Assembly (NCBI RefSeq): GCF_937138205.1
Contig: NZ_CAKZOT010000079.1
Coordinates: 22,906-86,905 of the forward strand
From: an uncultured Rhodospira sp.
Lineage (GTDB): Bacteria > Pseudomonadota > Alphaproteobacteria > Rhodospirillales > Rhodospirillaceae
Length of the DNA stretch: 64,000 nucleotides
Reading direction: 5' to 3'
Part shown: positions 1 to 7,468 of the stretch, one piece after another
Layout of the letters: each line of letters starts with the position of its first letter
Numbering within the stretch: position 1 is the first letter of the stretch
Made by a program: the position numbers and the translations under genes
Notes under the pieces: generated by a model
What the model was told of the DNA's origin: nothing
Databases searched by the model: none
What the model saw: the letters and a program-made list of their open reading frames with translations, nothing else

Positions 1-115
1 AGGGGGCCCGATGCAGACGCCAGCGCGTTCGGGAGATCAACCGATGGCTTTTCGCGGCGAGGCACGACGACAGCGTTCCGCGCGACCTGGACAGAAAGGC
101 GCCTGGGCGGCGGCC

Positions 116-658
116 ATGACGACTCTCGGCCTGACGTCCCGGGGCGGGCCTGAGACCACGCCCGACACGACCACCGCCCACACGTTCGACTTCACGTCGA
201 TCGATGGCCATCCCCTGCCGCTGAGCCGGTTCGCGGGCCAGACCCTTCTGGTGGTCAACACCGCCTCACAGTGCGGATTCACATGCCAGTACGCGGGCCT
301 TCAGGAGCTGTGGGAGTCGTACCGCGACCGTGGCCTTGTTGTGCTCGGTGTGCCGTCGGACGACTTCGGGGGGCAGGAACCGGGCGATGAAACCCAGATC
401 CGGGAGTTCTCGGCCAGCCGGTACAACGTGACGTTTCCGCTGACGGTGAAGACCCGAGTCACCGGGAACGAGGCGCATCCGTTCTATCGCTGGGCGCGGG
501 CGCAAGTCGGGCTCCTGGGGTCGCCGAAGTGGAACTTCCACAAGTACCTGATCGGACCGGACGGCCGGCTCGTCACCTGGTTCTCGTCCATCACGGGTCC
601 CAATGCCGGGCGACTGGTGGCGGCGGTCGACGACCTGTTGCCAGAGTGGTCCGACTGA
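116..658 (+). CDS. glutathione peroxidase family protein
   Basis: Thiol peroxidase of the glutathione peroxidase (BtuE/GPX) family, which reduces hydrogen peroxide and organic hydroperoxides using thioredoxin or glutathione. The peroxidatic cysteine lies in the NTASQCGFT segment. The later KWNFHKYLIG segment supplies the conserved Trp and Asn of the active site. It is a cysteine form, not a selenocysteine form. The open frame runs back to base 11, but homology begins only after the ATG at 116, which gives 180 residues, a normal family length; the extra upstream residues look non-coding. It stands alone, with no clear operon partner. Confidence 0.9.
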   Translation: MTTLGLTSRGGPETTPDTTTAHTFDFTSIDGHPLPLSRFAGQTLLVVNTASQCGFTCQYAGLQELWESYRDRGLVVLGVPSDDFGGQEPGDETQIREFSASRYNVTFPLTVKTRVTGNEAHPFYRWARAQVGLLGSPKWNFHKYLIGPDGRLVTWFSSITGPNAGRLVAAVDDLLPEWSD

Positions 659-817
659 GGCCGACGGCGCACGCGGCACGATCGCGGGCCGAACGCGCGC
701 AAATCCCACAAATCTGCTATCCTTCGCCGGACGCGTGACCCTCTCCGCGGCAATGTCTGTCGTCTTCGCACTGCTTTTCCCGCCAAGCTGGGGAGTTCAG
801 CCTCGGCAGTAAGGTGC

Positions 818-925
818 CTCGTCATTGCGAGCCCTCGTCGTAAGACGAGGGTGAAGCAATCCAGAGCATTGAACACAAATATCCGCTCTGGATTGCTTCG
901 TCGCTACGCTCCTCGCAATGACGAG
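818..925. repeat. palindromic CGTCATTGCGAG-type intergenic repeat
   Basis: The ends are perfect 14-base inverted copies: CTCGTCATTGCGAG at 818-831 and CTCGCAATGACGAG at 912-925. An inner 14-base inverted pair (GAAGCAATCCAGAG at 853-866, CTCTGGATTGCTTC at 886-899) sits close to the centre, so the element would fold into a long hairpin in either strand. Repeats with these terminal words are known as mobile REP/MITE-like palindromes in many proteobacteria. It occupies much of the 343-base space between the peroxidase gene and the YqhA-family gene; the rest of that space (659-817, 926-1001) shows nothing recognisable. Confidence 0.8.
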
Positions 926-1001
926 ACAGAGCAAAAAGTGCGAATCGGATAGGCGGCCAGGGGAGGGGCGCCTGGGAAAAGCACTGGCAACGGACGGCCC
1001 C

Positions 1002-1535
1002 ATGGAACGAAAACTTGAAAAGGTCCTTTACCACAGCCGATGGCTTCTTGTGCCGATGTACATCGGACTGGCGCTTCTGCTTCTTATTCTCACCATCACG
1101 TTTCTGGTTGAGCTGACCCGTCTTGTGCCGCTGGCGCTCGAACTGTCGGAAAAGGACGTGATCCTCGCGACCTTGTCGCTGATCGACCTGACGCTGGTCG
1201 GCAGCCTGGTGGTGATGGTCATCATCAGTGGATACGAGAATTTTGTCTCGCGGATCGAAATCGCCGAAAAGGATGACAATCTTGCCTGGGTGGGCAAGCT
1301 GGACGCCGGAACACTAAAGCTGAAAGTGGCCTCGTCCATTGTCGCGATTTCGTCGGTCCACCTTTTGAAAGCATTCATGAATGTGGAAGAGATCGATAAC
1401 GACAAGCTGCTGTGGCTTGTCATCATTCACATGACGTTTGTCCTGTCGGCGCTTTTCATGGCCGTGATCGAGCGGTTCATGATGGCGGAAACAGCGCCTG
1501 CGAGCAAAGGCAACCACGAGTCCACGTCTGGGTGA
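1002..1535 (+). CDS. UPF0114 (YqhA) family inner-membrane protein
   Basis: Resembles E. coli YqhA along its length: an MERKLEKVLYHSRWLL start, a first membrane helix at about residues 12-35, the SLIDLTLVGSLVVMVIISGYENF segment typical of the family (second helix), KVASSIVAISSVHLL (third helix) and a final helix near residues 132-155. The product is 177 residues with four predicted membrane segments; molecular function is unknown for the family. An in-frame ATG at 918 lies inside the palindromic repeat and is rejected as start; homology begins exactly at 1002. It converges on nifQ, 41 bases away. Confidence 0.85.
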   Translation: MERKLEKVLYHSRWLLVPMYIGLALLLLILTITFLVELTRLVPLALELSEKDVILATLSLIDLTLVGSLVVMVIISGYENFVSRIEIAEKDDNLAWVGKLDAGTLKLKVASSIVAISSVHLLKAFMNVEEIDNDKLLWLVIIHMTFVLSALFMAVIERFMMAETAPASKGNHESTSG

Positions 1536-1576
1536 TCGCGGGTCGTGCGTCGTGCCTGTTTACGGGCGCGCGCCGA

Positions 1577-2197
1577 TCACACCAGCGCCGCGCCGCCCGC
1601 TCCCGGCCCGGGCCTGGGCGGTGGCGCCATGTGCGGCGGCATCTCCTCCGGCACGAAGCACAGGGCGTAGTCCTCGCACACCTCGCAGTTCGGCGCCTTG
1701 CACAGCAGCACGCCGTCCCGTTCGCACAGGGTGCGATAGAAGAACTTCTTCCACCGCATCCCGGGGTTCCGCGCGGCCAGGGGCGCGAAATGGCGTTCCA
1801 TCAGGCGACCGAGATGGGCGCGGCTGGGCAGGCCCATGTCCTCCCACAGGTGCGCCCCGCCGAGCGACCGGCGTGTGATGATCCTGGCCAGCCAGCGGGC
1901 CATGGTGGGGTCGCCGCCCGGTGTTCGGCCTTCGAAAAGCAGCGCCCGCAGGTCCGGCTCTTCCGGCTCGTCCGCCTGCGGACCACGCCACGGCGGATGC
2001 ACGTCCAGCAGGCCCAGCGCATGGGGGAACAGGGTTTCCATCAGCAGGCGCAGGTCCGTCAGCGAGAGGGCCAGCGTGTCGGTGAGCAACCGGTCCGGTG
2101 GCGCGAAGCCGGAGGCGATGGCGCAGGCCAACACATTGCGGTCAAAGGGATCCCCCGTCCCGCCGGACAAGAGCATGGCATGAAGACTGTCGGACAT
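1577..2197 (-). CDS. nifQ: NifQ, molybdenum donor for FeMo-cofactor synthesis
   Basis: NifQ supplies molybdenum to the NifEN/NifH scaffold during FeMo-cofactor assembly. The family's cysteine signature C-x4-C-x2-C-x5-C is visible near the C-terminus in CKAPNCEVCEDYALC and binds the Fe-S/Mo cluster. The start at 2197 (MSDSLHAM) is preceded by a strong ribosome site, AAAGGAGAGG; the frame opens further upstream without homology. The product is 206 residues. Last gene of the minus-strand nif block, 51 bases after fdxB, so probably transcribed from the nifE promoter. Confidence 0.93.
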   Translation of the reverse strand: MSDSLHAMLLSGGTGDPFDRNVLACAIASGFAPPDRLLTDTLALSLTDLRLLMETLFPHALGLLDVHPPWRGPQADEPEEPDLRALLFEGRTPGGDPTMARWLARIITRRSLGGAHLWEDMGLPSRAHLGRLMERHFAPLAARNPGMRWKKFFYRTLCERDGVLLCKAPNCEVCEDYALCFVPEEMPPHMAPPPRPGPGAGGAALV

Positions 2198-2248
2198 GGT
2201 CCCCTCTCCTTTGCGCGTGGCCGGCGCCGCCGCCCCCACTCAACGGGG

Positions 2249-2551
2249 TTACGCGGCGTCCTCGACGGGGGCGTGGGCCTGCGCGCCGGTGCCGCATACC
2301 GTGGCGCACGATCCGCAGCCGACGCAATCCCCGCCTTTCGAGACGACGGAGACCTTGCGCACGATCTCCTCGTCCTCGTCAAAGGGATCGCACATCTCGT
2401 CGTCCTCGTTGATGCCCCGGAGCTCGATGACGTCGCGGGCGCAGACCTTCACGCAGCGGCCGCAGCCGATGCACACGTCCGGATCGATGGACTGGATGTA
2501 GGAGGGAACCCAGGGGCTGCCGTCCTGGGTGACGAGGGTGCGAACGGCCAT
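2249..2551 (-). CDS. fdxB: nif-specific ferredoxin III (FdxB)
   Basis: A 100-residue 2[4Fe-4S] ferredoxin of the nif-associated ferredoxin III type. First cluster motif: CIGCGRCVKVC, about residues 27-37. Second: CVGCGSCATVC, about residues 75-85. An acidic insertion (DDEMCDPFDEDEE) lies between them, as in this family. The ATG at 2551 follows AAAGGA; the frame continues upstream only as non-coding sequence. It probably carries electrons for cofactor assembly or nitrogenase. Sits between the DUF269 gene and nifQ, the usual nif order. Confidence 0.92.
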   Translation of the reverse strand: MAVRTLVTQDGSPWVPSYIQSIDPDVCIGCGRCVKVCARDVIELRGINEDDEMCDPFDEDEEIVRKVSVVSKGGDCVGCGSCATVCGTGAQAHAPVEDAA

Positions 2552-2583
2552 GACGTATCCTTTCGTTGGCGAAACGGGCAGGG

Positions 2584-3135
2584 TTATGACTCGAGAGCGA
2601 CAAGGCCCGGGTGCGCGGCGATCATGTCGACGCCTTCCGTGACCAGGGCGGCGCCGGCGGCGTCCAAGGCGGCCAGGCTGTCGAAGCCGAACCGGTGCAC
2701 GTCCCGCAGCGTGCGCGAGACCGCCACCAGCCGCCCGGCGATCAGCACGACGCGGCCAAAGCCTTCGTCGGATAGCTCGATCAGCGGCGTGGCGACATGG
2801 CCCGTGCGACGGCCGATGGTGGTCCCGATGGCGTGGTAGAACGTGTGCAGGCGGCGCAGCACGCGCGGGTCCGGGTTGCCGACGATGGGGATGGCGCGGC
2901 GCTGCTCCTGCGACAGCACGTACCCCTTCAGCAGGCGGGCATCGGTCTTGCCGTCCCACAGGCCGCAACAGTCGCCGGCCCGGATCAGCGCCGCCAACTC
3001 GGGCAGGAAGGTGGGCGCCTCCGGCCAGGGCGGATCGGGTTGCGCGGCGGCCAGGGCGCGCAGACGCGCCACCTTGCTGAGCGGCTTGGCCCCGCCTCTG
3101 GCGCGTTCCGCCATGTCAAGAACCGCCTCCGCCAT
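2584..3135 (-). CDS. NifX-associated nitrogen fixation protein (DUF269)
   Basis: A 183-residue member of the DUF269 family, found almost only directly after nifX in diazotrophs. Recognisable stretches are LAALIRAGDCCGLWDGK, PRVLRRLHTFYHAIG and GFGRVVLIAGRLVAVSRTLRDVHRFGF. The role is not established; an accessory role in cofactor handling is inferred from context. The ATG at 3135 follows GAGGAGG and starts 2 bases after the nifX stop, suggesting translational coupling. Confidence 0.9.
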   Translation of the reverse strand: MAEAVLDMAERARGGAKPLSKVARLRALAAAQPDPPWPEAPTFLPELAALIRAGDCCGLWDGKTDARLLKGYVLSQEQRRAIPIVGNPDPRVLRRLHTFYHAIGTTIGRRTGHVATPLIELSDEGFGRVVLIAGRLVAVSRTLRDVHRFGFDSLAALDAAGAALVTEGVDMIAAHPGLVALES

Positions 3136-3137
3136 GC

Positions 3138-3671
3138 TCAGGCCTCCTCGTTCTCGTCGTCGTCCATGAAGTCCGTGCGAGCGGCGCCGGTGCCGTCGCG
3201 GGCCATCATCGCCTTGCGCAGCCACGGCGGCGGCGAGCCCGCCAGCATGGTCCGGACCCGCTCCAGCACCTGATCGACGGGCTCGTCGGACTGAAGCTTG
3301 ACCGGATGGATGCGCGCGGCCACCACCCGCGCCGCCGCCGGCCCGCCAATGGCGCGCACGAACAGCAGGGTGCAGCCCTCCATGGCGGCCAGTCGGGGCG
3401 CCACCCGGTCCTCCTCGTGCCCGCCGCCGCTACCGTCCTGGGCGGTGACGTCCTCGAACTGCACGGCCTCCAACAGGGTCCAGCTGTCGGCCGAGACCTC
3501 GTAGATCGCCAGGGTGCGGGCGCCGGCGAAGTGGGCGTTGACGGCGCTCATGTCCTGGGTGGCGAGGGCGACCTTCACGGCGGGACTCTCCTGGGAGGTG
3601 GGGCGGGCAGGGGCGGGGGACGGCGTGGCGCCGTCCGGGTCAACCAGCCGCAACCGGCGCAGGGCTGTCAT
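3138..3671 (-). CDS. nifX: NifX, FeMo-cofactor precursor carrier
   Basis: NifX belongs to the NifX/NifB C-terminal/NafY family, which binds NifB-co and related precursors and passes them to NifEN. The family domain begins at about residue 31 (VKVALATQDMSAVNAHFAGARTL) and continues through GCTLLFVRAIGGPAAARVVAARIHPVK. A charged tail (MDDDENEEA) follows. The product is 177 residues. The chosen ATG at 3671 follows GGAGG and lies inside the end of nifN (32-base overlap), indicating tight coupling. The N-terminal 30 residues are Pro/Ala-rich and probably disordered. Confidence 0.92.
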   Translation of the reverse strand: MTALRRLRLVDPDGATPSPAPARPTSQESPAVKVALATQDMSAVNAHFAGARTLAIYEVSADSWTLLEAVQFEDVTAQDGSGGGHEEDRVAPRLAAMEGCTLLFVRAIGGPAAARVVAARIHPVKLQSDEPVDQVLERVRTMLAGSPPPWLRKAMMARDGTGAARTDFMDDDENEEA

Positions 3672-5010
3672 GGGGGGCCTCCGAGGTGTGGGGCGGACGC
3701 AAATGGTGTTCGGCGTGGCTGTCGGCGATGGCATTCGCGATGGCAAAGGCCATCTGGCGCGTGCCGCGATAGCCGGTGAAGCAATCGTGCTGACTGCCCA
3801 CCCGGTCCACCTGCGGGAAGCCGACGCGAACCAGGGGCGCGTGCAGGGCCTTGGCGGCCCGGATGGCGGGGGACGGGCCGATCACCAGATCGCAGCCGCC
3901 AGCTTCCCGCGCGGTGGTCTCCAGGTCGTCCAGATCGCCGACGATCAGACGGTTGACCGGCAGAGTCTCCAGGCCGGGCGCCTTGGTGGTGGTCACCGCC
4001 ACCGGCACCGTGCAGCCCAGATCGGTGGCGAGGGTGACCATGGCGCGCAACAGATCCGGCTCGGCCGCGACGGCGACGCGCTGGCCGACGGCGGCGAAGT
4101 GGCTGTCGATGAGCGCGTCCAGCAGCCGCGAGCGGTCTCGCCGCACGACCGTCGGCGCCGCGCGGCCCGAGACCTCCGACAGAAACGCGACAAGGCGGTC
4201 GCTGCCCTTGAGGCCAGTCAGGGTCTCCAGCACCGTGACCGGTAGTCCGGTGCGCTCGCTTAGCAGCTCGGCCGCCGGACGCATGTGCTCGCCGATGGCC
4301 AGCACGGCGGCGGCGGCACCCAGGTCGTCCAGTTCCGCCCGGGTCGTGCCCCCCAGGCTGACCGGGCTCCAGGCCTCCGGCACGTGGCCGTCCAGCGATC
4401 CGGAAAGATCCGGCAGGACCGTGCAGGTCAGGCTGAAGGCCTCGATGGTGTCGCGCAGCAGGTCCAGGTCACCCACGGTCAGGTGCGCCCCGGCCAGCAC
4501 AGTAATATGGCCGGCGCGGCGCGGGCGCGGCTTGGCGGCGGCGTCGACGATGCCCTTGACGGCGGCGCCCCAGCCCTCCTGCAGGCCGCCGATGAAGTCC
4601 GGGGCCGGCGCGTGCACCAACAGCGTCTCGCCCAGGTCGTCGCCCAGGCGTTGGGCGAGAAGGCGCAGGTCGGCGGCCATGTCCTCGCTGCGGGTGTCGG
4701 TGAGCGCGGTGGGGCAGACGCCCAGCACGGCCGGCTTCGACTTCGTCGCCAGGGTGCGGATGGCGCTTTCCAGGTTGTCGAGGCCCCCGAGAATGGTCTC
4801 GATCTCGCCCAGGGCCGTCGTTTGCAGCGGGATGGCCTCGCGGAAGTGTCGGACCAACAGCACCAGGGCGAAGGCGGTGCAGCCTTGGGAGCCATGGAAC
4901 AGCGGCATCCCACGCTCCACCCCCAGCAGCGCCAGGGCCGCGCCCAACGGCGGCGAGACCTTCAGGGGGTCGATGGTCAGCGCCTTGCGGCGGGGTTCCG
5001 GTTGGGTCAT
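3640..5010 (-). CDS. nifN: NifN, FeMo-cofactor scaffold subunit
   Basis: Beta-type subunit of the NifEN scaffold on which the Fe-S precursor is matured with molybdenum and homocitrate. Typical features are DPLKVSPPLGAALALLGV at the N-terminus, the cluster-binding cysteine in FHGSQGCTAF, GCDLVIGPSPAI and VGFPQVDRVG near the C-terminus. The product is 456 residues, normal for the family. The ATG at 5010 overlaps the nifE stop by four bases (ATGA), so the two subunits are translationally coupled. The reading frame stays open upstream through nifE in another frame, but only as a shadow. Confidence 0.95.
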   Translation of the reverse strand: MTQPEPRRKALTIDPLKVSPPLGAALALLGVERGMPLFHGSQGCTAFALVLLVRHFREAIPLQTTALGEIETILGGLDNLESAIRTLATKSKPAVLGVCPTALTDTRSEDMAADLRLLAQRLGDDLGETLLVHAPAPDFIGGLQEGWGAAVKGIVDAAAKPRPRRAGHITVLAGAHLTVGDLDLLRDTIEAFSLTCTVLPDLSGSLDGHVPEAWSPVSLGGTTRAELDDLGAAAAVLAIGEHMRPAAELLSERTGLPVTVLETLTGLKGSDRLVAFLSEVSGRAAPTVVRRDRSRLLDALIDSHFAAVGQRVAVAAEPDLLRAMVTLATDLGCTVPVAVTTTKAPGLETLPVNRLIVGDLDDLETTAREAGGCDLVIGPSPAIRAAKALHAPLVRVGFPQVDRVGSQHDCFTGYRGTRQMAFAIANAIADSHAEHHLRPPHTSEAPHDSPAPVAAG

Positions 5011-6398
5011 GGCGCGTACCCCTCCTCCCACGGCGCGGGGCCATTGACCTGCTGCCAGATCGGCGCGGTCAGGGTCAGGGCGATGCGTTCCGCCAGAACC
5101 AGAAAGCCTTCGTACCCCGCATAGGCGTGATGGCGCTCCTGGTTGGTGTCCAGCCACGGCCGGCGGGCGTTCAGGGCCACGAACTGCGACCGGCCGCCAG
5201 ACAGCATGATGTCGGCCTCGCCCTCCTTCAGCATCCGGAACATCTCGGCGTTGGGGATGGCGCCGAACAGTTTCTGCTCCTCGCCCAGCAGGTCGCGGGC
5301 GCGGTCCTTGCCGTGGTCGGTGGCCTTGCGCACCGACGTGCCGATGACCTCCATGCCCATGTCCTGCAGCGTCGAGACGATGGACCAGCTCTTGTTGCCG
5401 CCGGTGTAGAGCAGCACCTTCTTGCCGGCGAGGATGTCCCGGAACGGCGCGAACCGGCGCCGGACCTCGGCCTCCTTGTCCGCGATCAGGGTCTCCGCGC
5501 GGTCGATCAGGTCGGCGTCGGCGCCCTGTTCGACCAGCAACCGGGCGAAGGTGCGCAACGCCTCCGATGTCGCCCGCACGCCGTTGAACGAGCCCTCGAA
5601 GTACGGAATCCCCCAGCGCTCCTGCATCTTGCGGCCGACGTTCACCATGGCCTGCGAGCACACCACCATGGACGCCTTCGCCCGGTGCGCCCAGGTGACC
5701 TCGCGGTAGCGCGCGTCTCCGGTCAGGCGGGATAGCAGGCGGATGCCCAGGGCCTTGAACAGGGGCTCGACCTGCCACAGGTCGCCGACGATGTTGAATT
5801 CGGCGATCAGGCAGATGTCGGTGGGCGTGGTCGTTTCGGGCTCGCCGGTGCCGATGACGTGGTCCAGCAGGGTCTCGCCGGCCAGCCGGTTGCCCAGGTT
5901 CTTGCTGCCGACGAAGCCCGGCACCTCGACCGGGATCACCGGGCGGCCATGGCGCTCGGTGGCGGCGGCGCAGACGGCGCGGATGTCGTCGCCGGTCAGC
6001 GCCGGCACGCAGGTCTGGTAGACGAACACCGCCGGCGGGTCGAATTTCTCGATGGCCTGGCGGATGGCCTTCCACAGCTTCTTCTCGCCGCCGTGGATGA
6101 CGTCCAGCTCCGTCAGGTCGGTGGTCAGTCCGCGCCGGTACAGGTCCGATCCGGACGAGGCCGAATGGCGGTTGTCCCAGTTGTTGCCCTCGCAGGCGAT
6201 GGGGCCGTGCACGATGTGGGCGGCGTCGACGATGGGCTGCAGCGAGATCTTGGCGCCGTCGAAGGCGCACCCACCGGCCGCCGCGCCCGGGGTCGGACCT
6301 TTCGTCTTGCAGCCGGCCTTTTTCTGCGCGTCTGTCTTGGCGCGGTTGGTGGCGCAGGCCGGTTCGTCGAAGACCGGTGCGAGGCGGTCGGTGAGCAT
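5007..6398 (-). CDS. nifE: NifE, FeMo-cofactor scaffold subunit
   Basis: Alpha-type subunit of NifEN, related to NifD. Conserved parts: GGCAFDGAKISLQPI and AHIVHGPIACEGNNWDNRHS at about residues 34-75, TCVPALTGDDI with the cluster cysteine, VPGFVGSKNLGNRLAGE, and GGNKSW followed by LQDMGMEVIGTSVRK. The product is 463 residues, a usual length. The ATG at 6398 is preceded by GGGAGG; further upstream codons lie in the promoter region. First gene of the nifENX-DUF269-fdxB-nifQ operon, read from the sigma-54 promoter at 6449-6464. Confidence 0.96.
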   Translation of the reverse strand: MLTDRLAPVFDEPACATNRAKTDAQKKAGCKTKGPTPGAAAGGCAFDGAKISLQPIVDAAHIVHGPIACEGNNWDNRHSASSGSDLYRRGLTTDLTELDVIHGGEKKLWKAIRQAIEKFDPPAVFVYQTCVPALTGDDIRAVCAAATERHGRPVIPVEVPGFVGSKNLGNRLAGETLLDHVIGTGEPETTTPTDICLIAEFNIVGDLWQVEPLFKALGIRLLSRLTGDARYREVTWAHRAKASMVVCSQAMVNVGRKMQERWGIPYFEGSFNGVRATSEALRTFARLLVEQGADADLIDRAETLIADKEAEVRRRFAPFRDILAGKKVLLYTGGNKSWSIVSTLQDMGMEVIGTSVRKATDHGKDRARDLLGEEQKLFGAIPNAEMFRMLKEGEADIMLSGGRSQFVALNARRPWLDTNQERHHAYAGYEGFLVLAERIALTLTAPIWQQVNGPAPWEEGYAP

Positions 6399-6448
6399 AC
6401 AAGGCCTCCCGCTGTGATGTCCCGGGCACGGGGTTTGGCAGGAGGGTA

Positions 6449-6464
6449 AGCAAGACGGATGCCA
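6449..6464 (-). promoter_or_regulatory. sigma-54 (-24/-12) promoter of the nifE operon
   Basis: Read on the minus strand the site is TGGCATCCGTCTTGCT. The invariant GG and GC are separated by exactly 10 bases, as in the RpoN consensus TGGCAC-N5-TTGC. It lies about 50 bases upstream of the nifE start codon, which leaves a leader of roughly 40 bases. A NifA-type activator site is found upstream (6517-6532), so nif regulation by NifA and RpoN is the natural reading. Confidence 0.8.
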
Positions 6465-6516
6465 GTGGCGGACCGTGTTGAATATCAGTGGTTTAGAGGA
6501 GAGTGTCAGCGTGGTG

Positions 6517-6532
6517 TGTCGGACATGCGACA
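6517..6532. promoter_or_regulatory. NifA upstream activator sequence (TGT-N10-ACA)
   Basis: TGT at 6517-6519 and ACA at 6530-6532 with exactly 10 bases between them match the NifA enhancer consensus. Its centre is about 85-90 bases upstream of the expected start of transcription from the sigma-54 promoter, within the usual range for NifA action by DNA looping. Only one copy was seen. Confidence 0.7.
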
Positions 6533-6670
6533 GGGGCGATGTCGCGTGCGCGACGCGGGCGTTGTCGGGGCGTGGCATGGTTGTGAGGGATTGACCCGCC
6601 CGCGCGCCTTCGACAGAAAGGGGAACTTGGCGCGCACCGGCGTGCGGATGCGACACTCGCGTCCGTGTGT

Positions 6671-6760
6671 GGAGGGGTGGCCGAGCGGTTTAAGGCACCG
6701 GTCTTGAAAACCGGCGGGCGGGAGACCGTCCCGTGGGTTCGAATCCCACCCCCTCCGCCA
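6671..6760 (+). tRNA. tRNA-Ser (anticodon UGA)
   Basis: A 90-base class II tRNA. The acceptor stem GGAGGGG pairs with CCCCTCC, followed by the discriminator G and an encoded CCA. The anticodon stem CCGGT/ACCGG holds the loop CTTGAAA, anticodon TGA at 6705-6707. The variable arm is long (GGCGGGCGGGAGACCGTCCC region), as expected for serine, and the T arm is GTGGG-TTCGAAT-CCCAC. About 90 bases of unassigned sequence follow before the ParE-like gene; no integrase was seen nearby. Confidence 0.97.
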
Positions 6761-6853
6761 CTTATACTAGAAGTTCGTTTCTCCAAACCCGGCTTCGGCG
6801 CCAAGGCCATCGACTGGCGCGGCCTGTACAAGAACCCGGGCGCGTAAGGTAGG

Positions 6854-7141
6854 TTAGAACAGTCCGAACAGATCGCGGCGGCCGTGGACGGCCCGCACGA
6901 TCTCCGCCCCGGTCTCGGTGAGCCTGTAGAGCAGAAGATACGGGCCGTTGATCAGATAGCGCAGGCCCGGACGGATGTCGTCGCGGGCCGCGCCCATCTG
7001 GGGGTGGGCGCCCAGATGGCCGGCGGCGTCCTCAAGCCGGTCGAGCACCCGGTCGGCGACCGCTGGGTTGTCCTCGGCAATTTGCAGCCAGATGTCGATC
7101 AAGTCCTCGCGGGCCTGACGGGTGAACACAACAGGCGCCAT
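6854..7141 (-). CDS. ParE/RelE-family toxin
   Basis: A 95-residue protein with the ParE-type plasmid-stabilisation fold: VVFTRQAREDLIDIWLQIAEDNP at the N-terminus, then a helical hairpin (ADRVLDRLEDAAGHLGAHPQMG), GLRYLINGPYLLLYRLTETGAEIVRAVHGRRD at the C-terminus. ParE toxins usually poison DNA gyrase; RelE relatives cut mRNA, and the target here cannot be told from sequence. The ATG at 7141 starts 6 bases after the antitoxin stop; a TTG one codon earlier is possible. Forms a pair with the gene at 7148. Confidence 0.85.
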   Translation of the reverse strand: MAPVVFTRQAREDLIDIWLQIAEDNPAVADRVLDRLEDAAGHLGAHPQMGAARDDIRPGLRYLINGPYLLLYRLTETGAEIVRAVHGRRDLFGLF

Positions 7142-7147
7142 CAAGGA

Positions 7148-7396
7148 TCATGCCGCGCCTTGGCGACGTCGGGCCTCGGCCTTGATGTCGTCCATGGTGG
7201 TGCCGGGCTCACAGGGGCCACTGGCGATCCCCTCGTCCCACATCCGGCCCAATAGGCGGCGCGTCTTCCATTCCCGCAAGGCTTCCCGGACCACCTCGCT
7301 GGACGAGGCGTAGTCCCCGCTGTTCACCGCCTCATGCAAGAGGCGGGCGTGCTCATCCGTGACGGAAACACTGATCTTTTCGGTCATTCCGGCCAT
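7148..7396 (-). CDS. ParD-like ribbon-helix-helix antitoxin
   Basis: An 82-residue CopG/ParD-type antitoxin. The N-terminal EKISVSVTDEHARLLHEAV is the beta strand and first helix of a ribbon-helix-helix DNA-binding domain, and SSSEVVREALREWKTRR is the second helix. The C-terminal half (GTTMDDIKAEARRR) would wrap the toxin. It lies just upstream of the ParE-like gene, the normal order, and such proteins repress their own operon. A second ATG at 7387 (MTEKISV) is an equally good start. Confidence 0.82.
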   Translation of the reverse strand: MAGMTEKISVSVTDEHARLLHEAVNSGDYASSSEVVREALREWKTRRLLGRMWDEGIASGPCEPGTTMDDIKAEARRRQGAA

Positions 7397-7468
7397 CCCC
7401 GTGGTGGCGGCGCGTCACGGCGTCCCTCCAACCCGATGGTGGGAAAAAATCCTACCATGCGCAAGCCC

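Noticed and set aside
1412..2839. Plus-strand open frame of 475 codons across nifQ and fdxB.
   Set aside because: Shadow of the minus-strand nif genes, which have clear cysteine motifs and ribosome sites.
6591..6620. Possible -35 box TTGACC upstream of tRNA-Ser.
   Set aside because: No acceptable -10 element at the right spacing, so it was not listed as a promoter.
6665..6847. Short open frame running through tRNA-Ser into the following 90 bases.
   Set aside because: Its first half is the tRNA itself. The tail (VRFSKPGFGAKAIDWRGLYKNPGA) could be a gene remnant, but it is too short to support a call.
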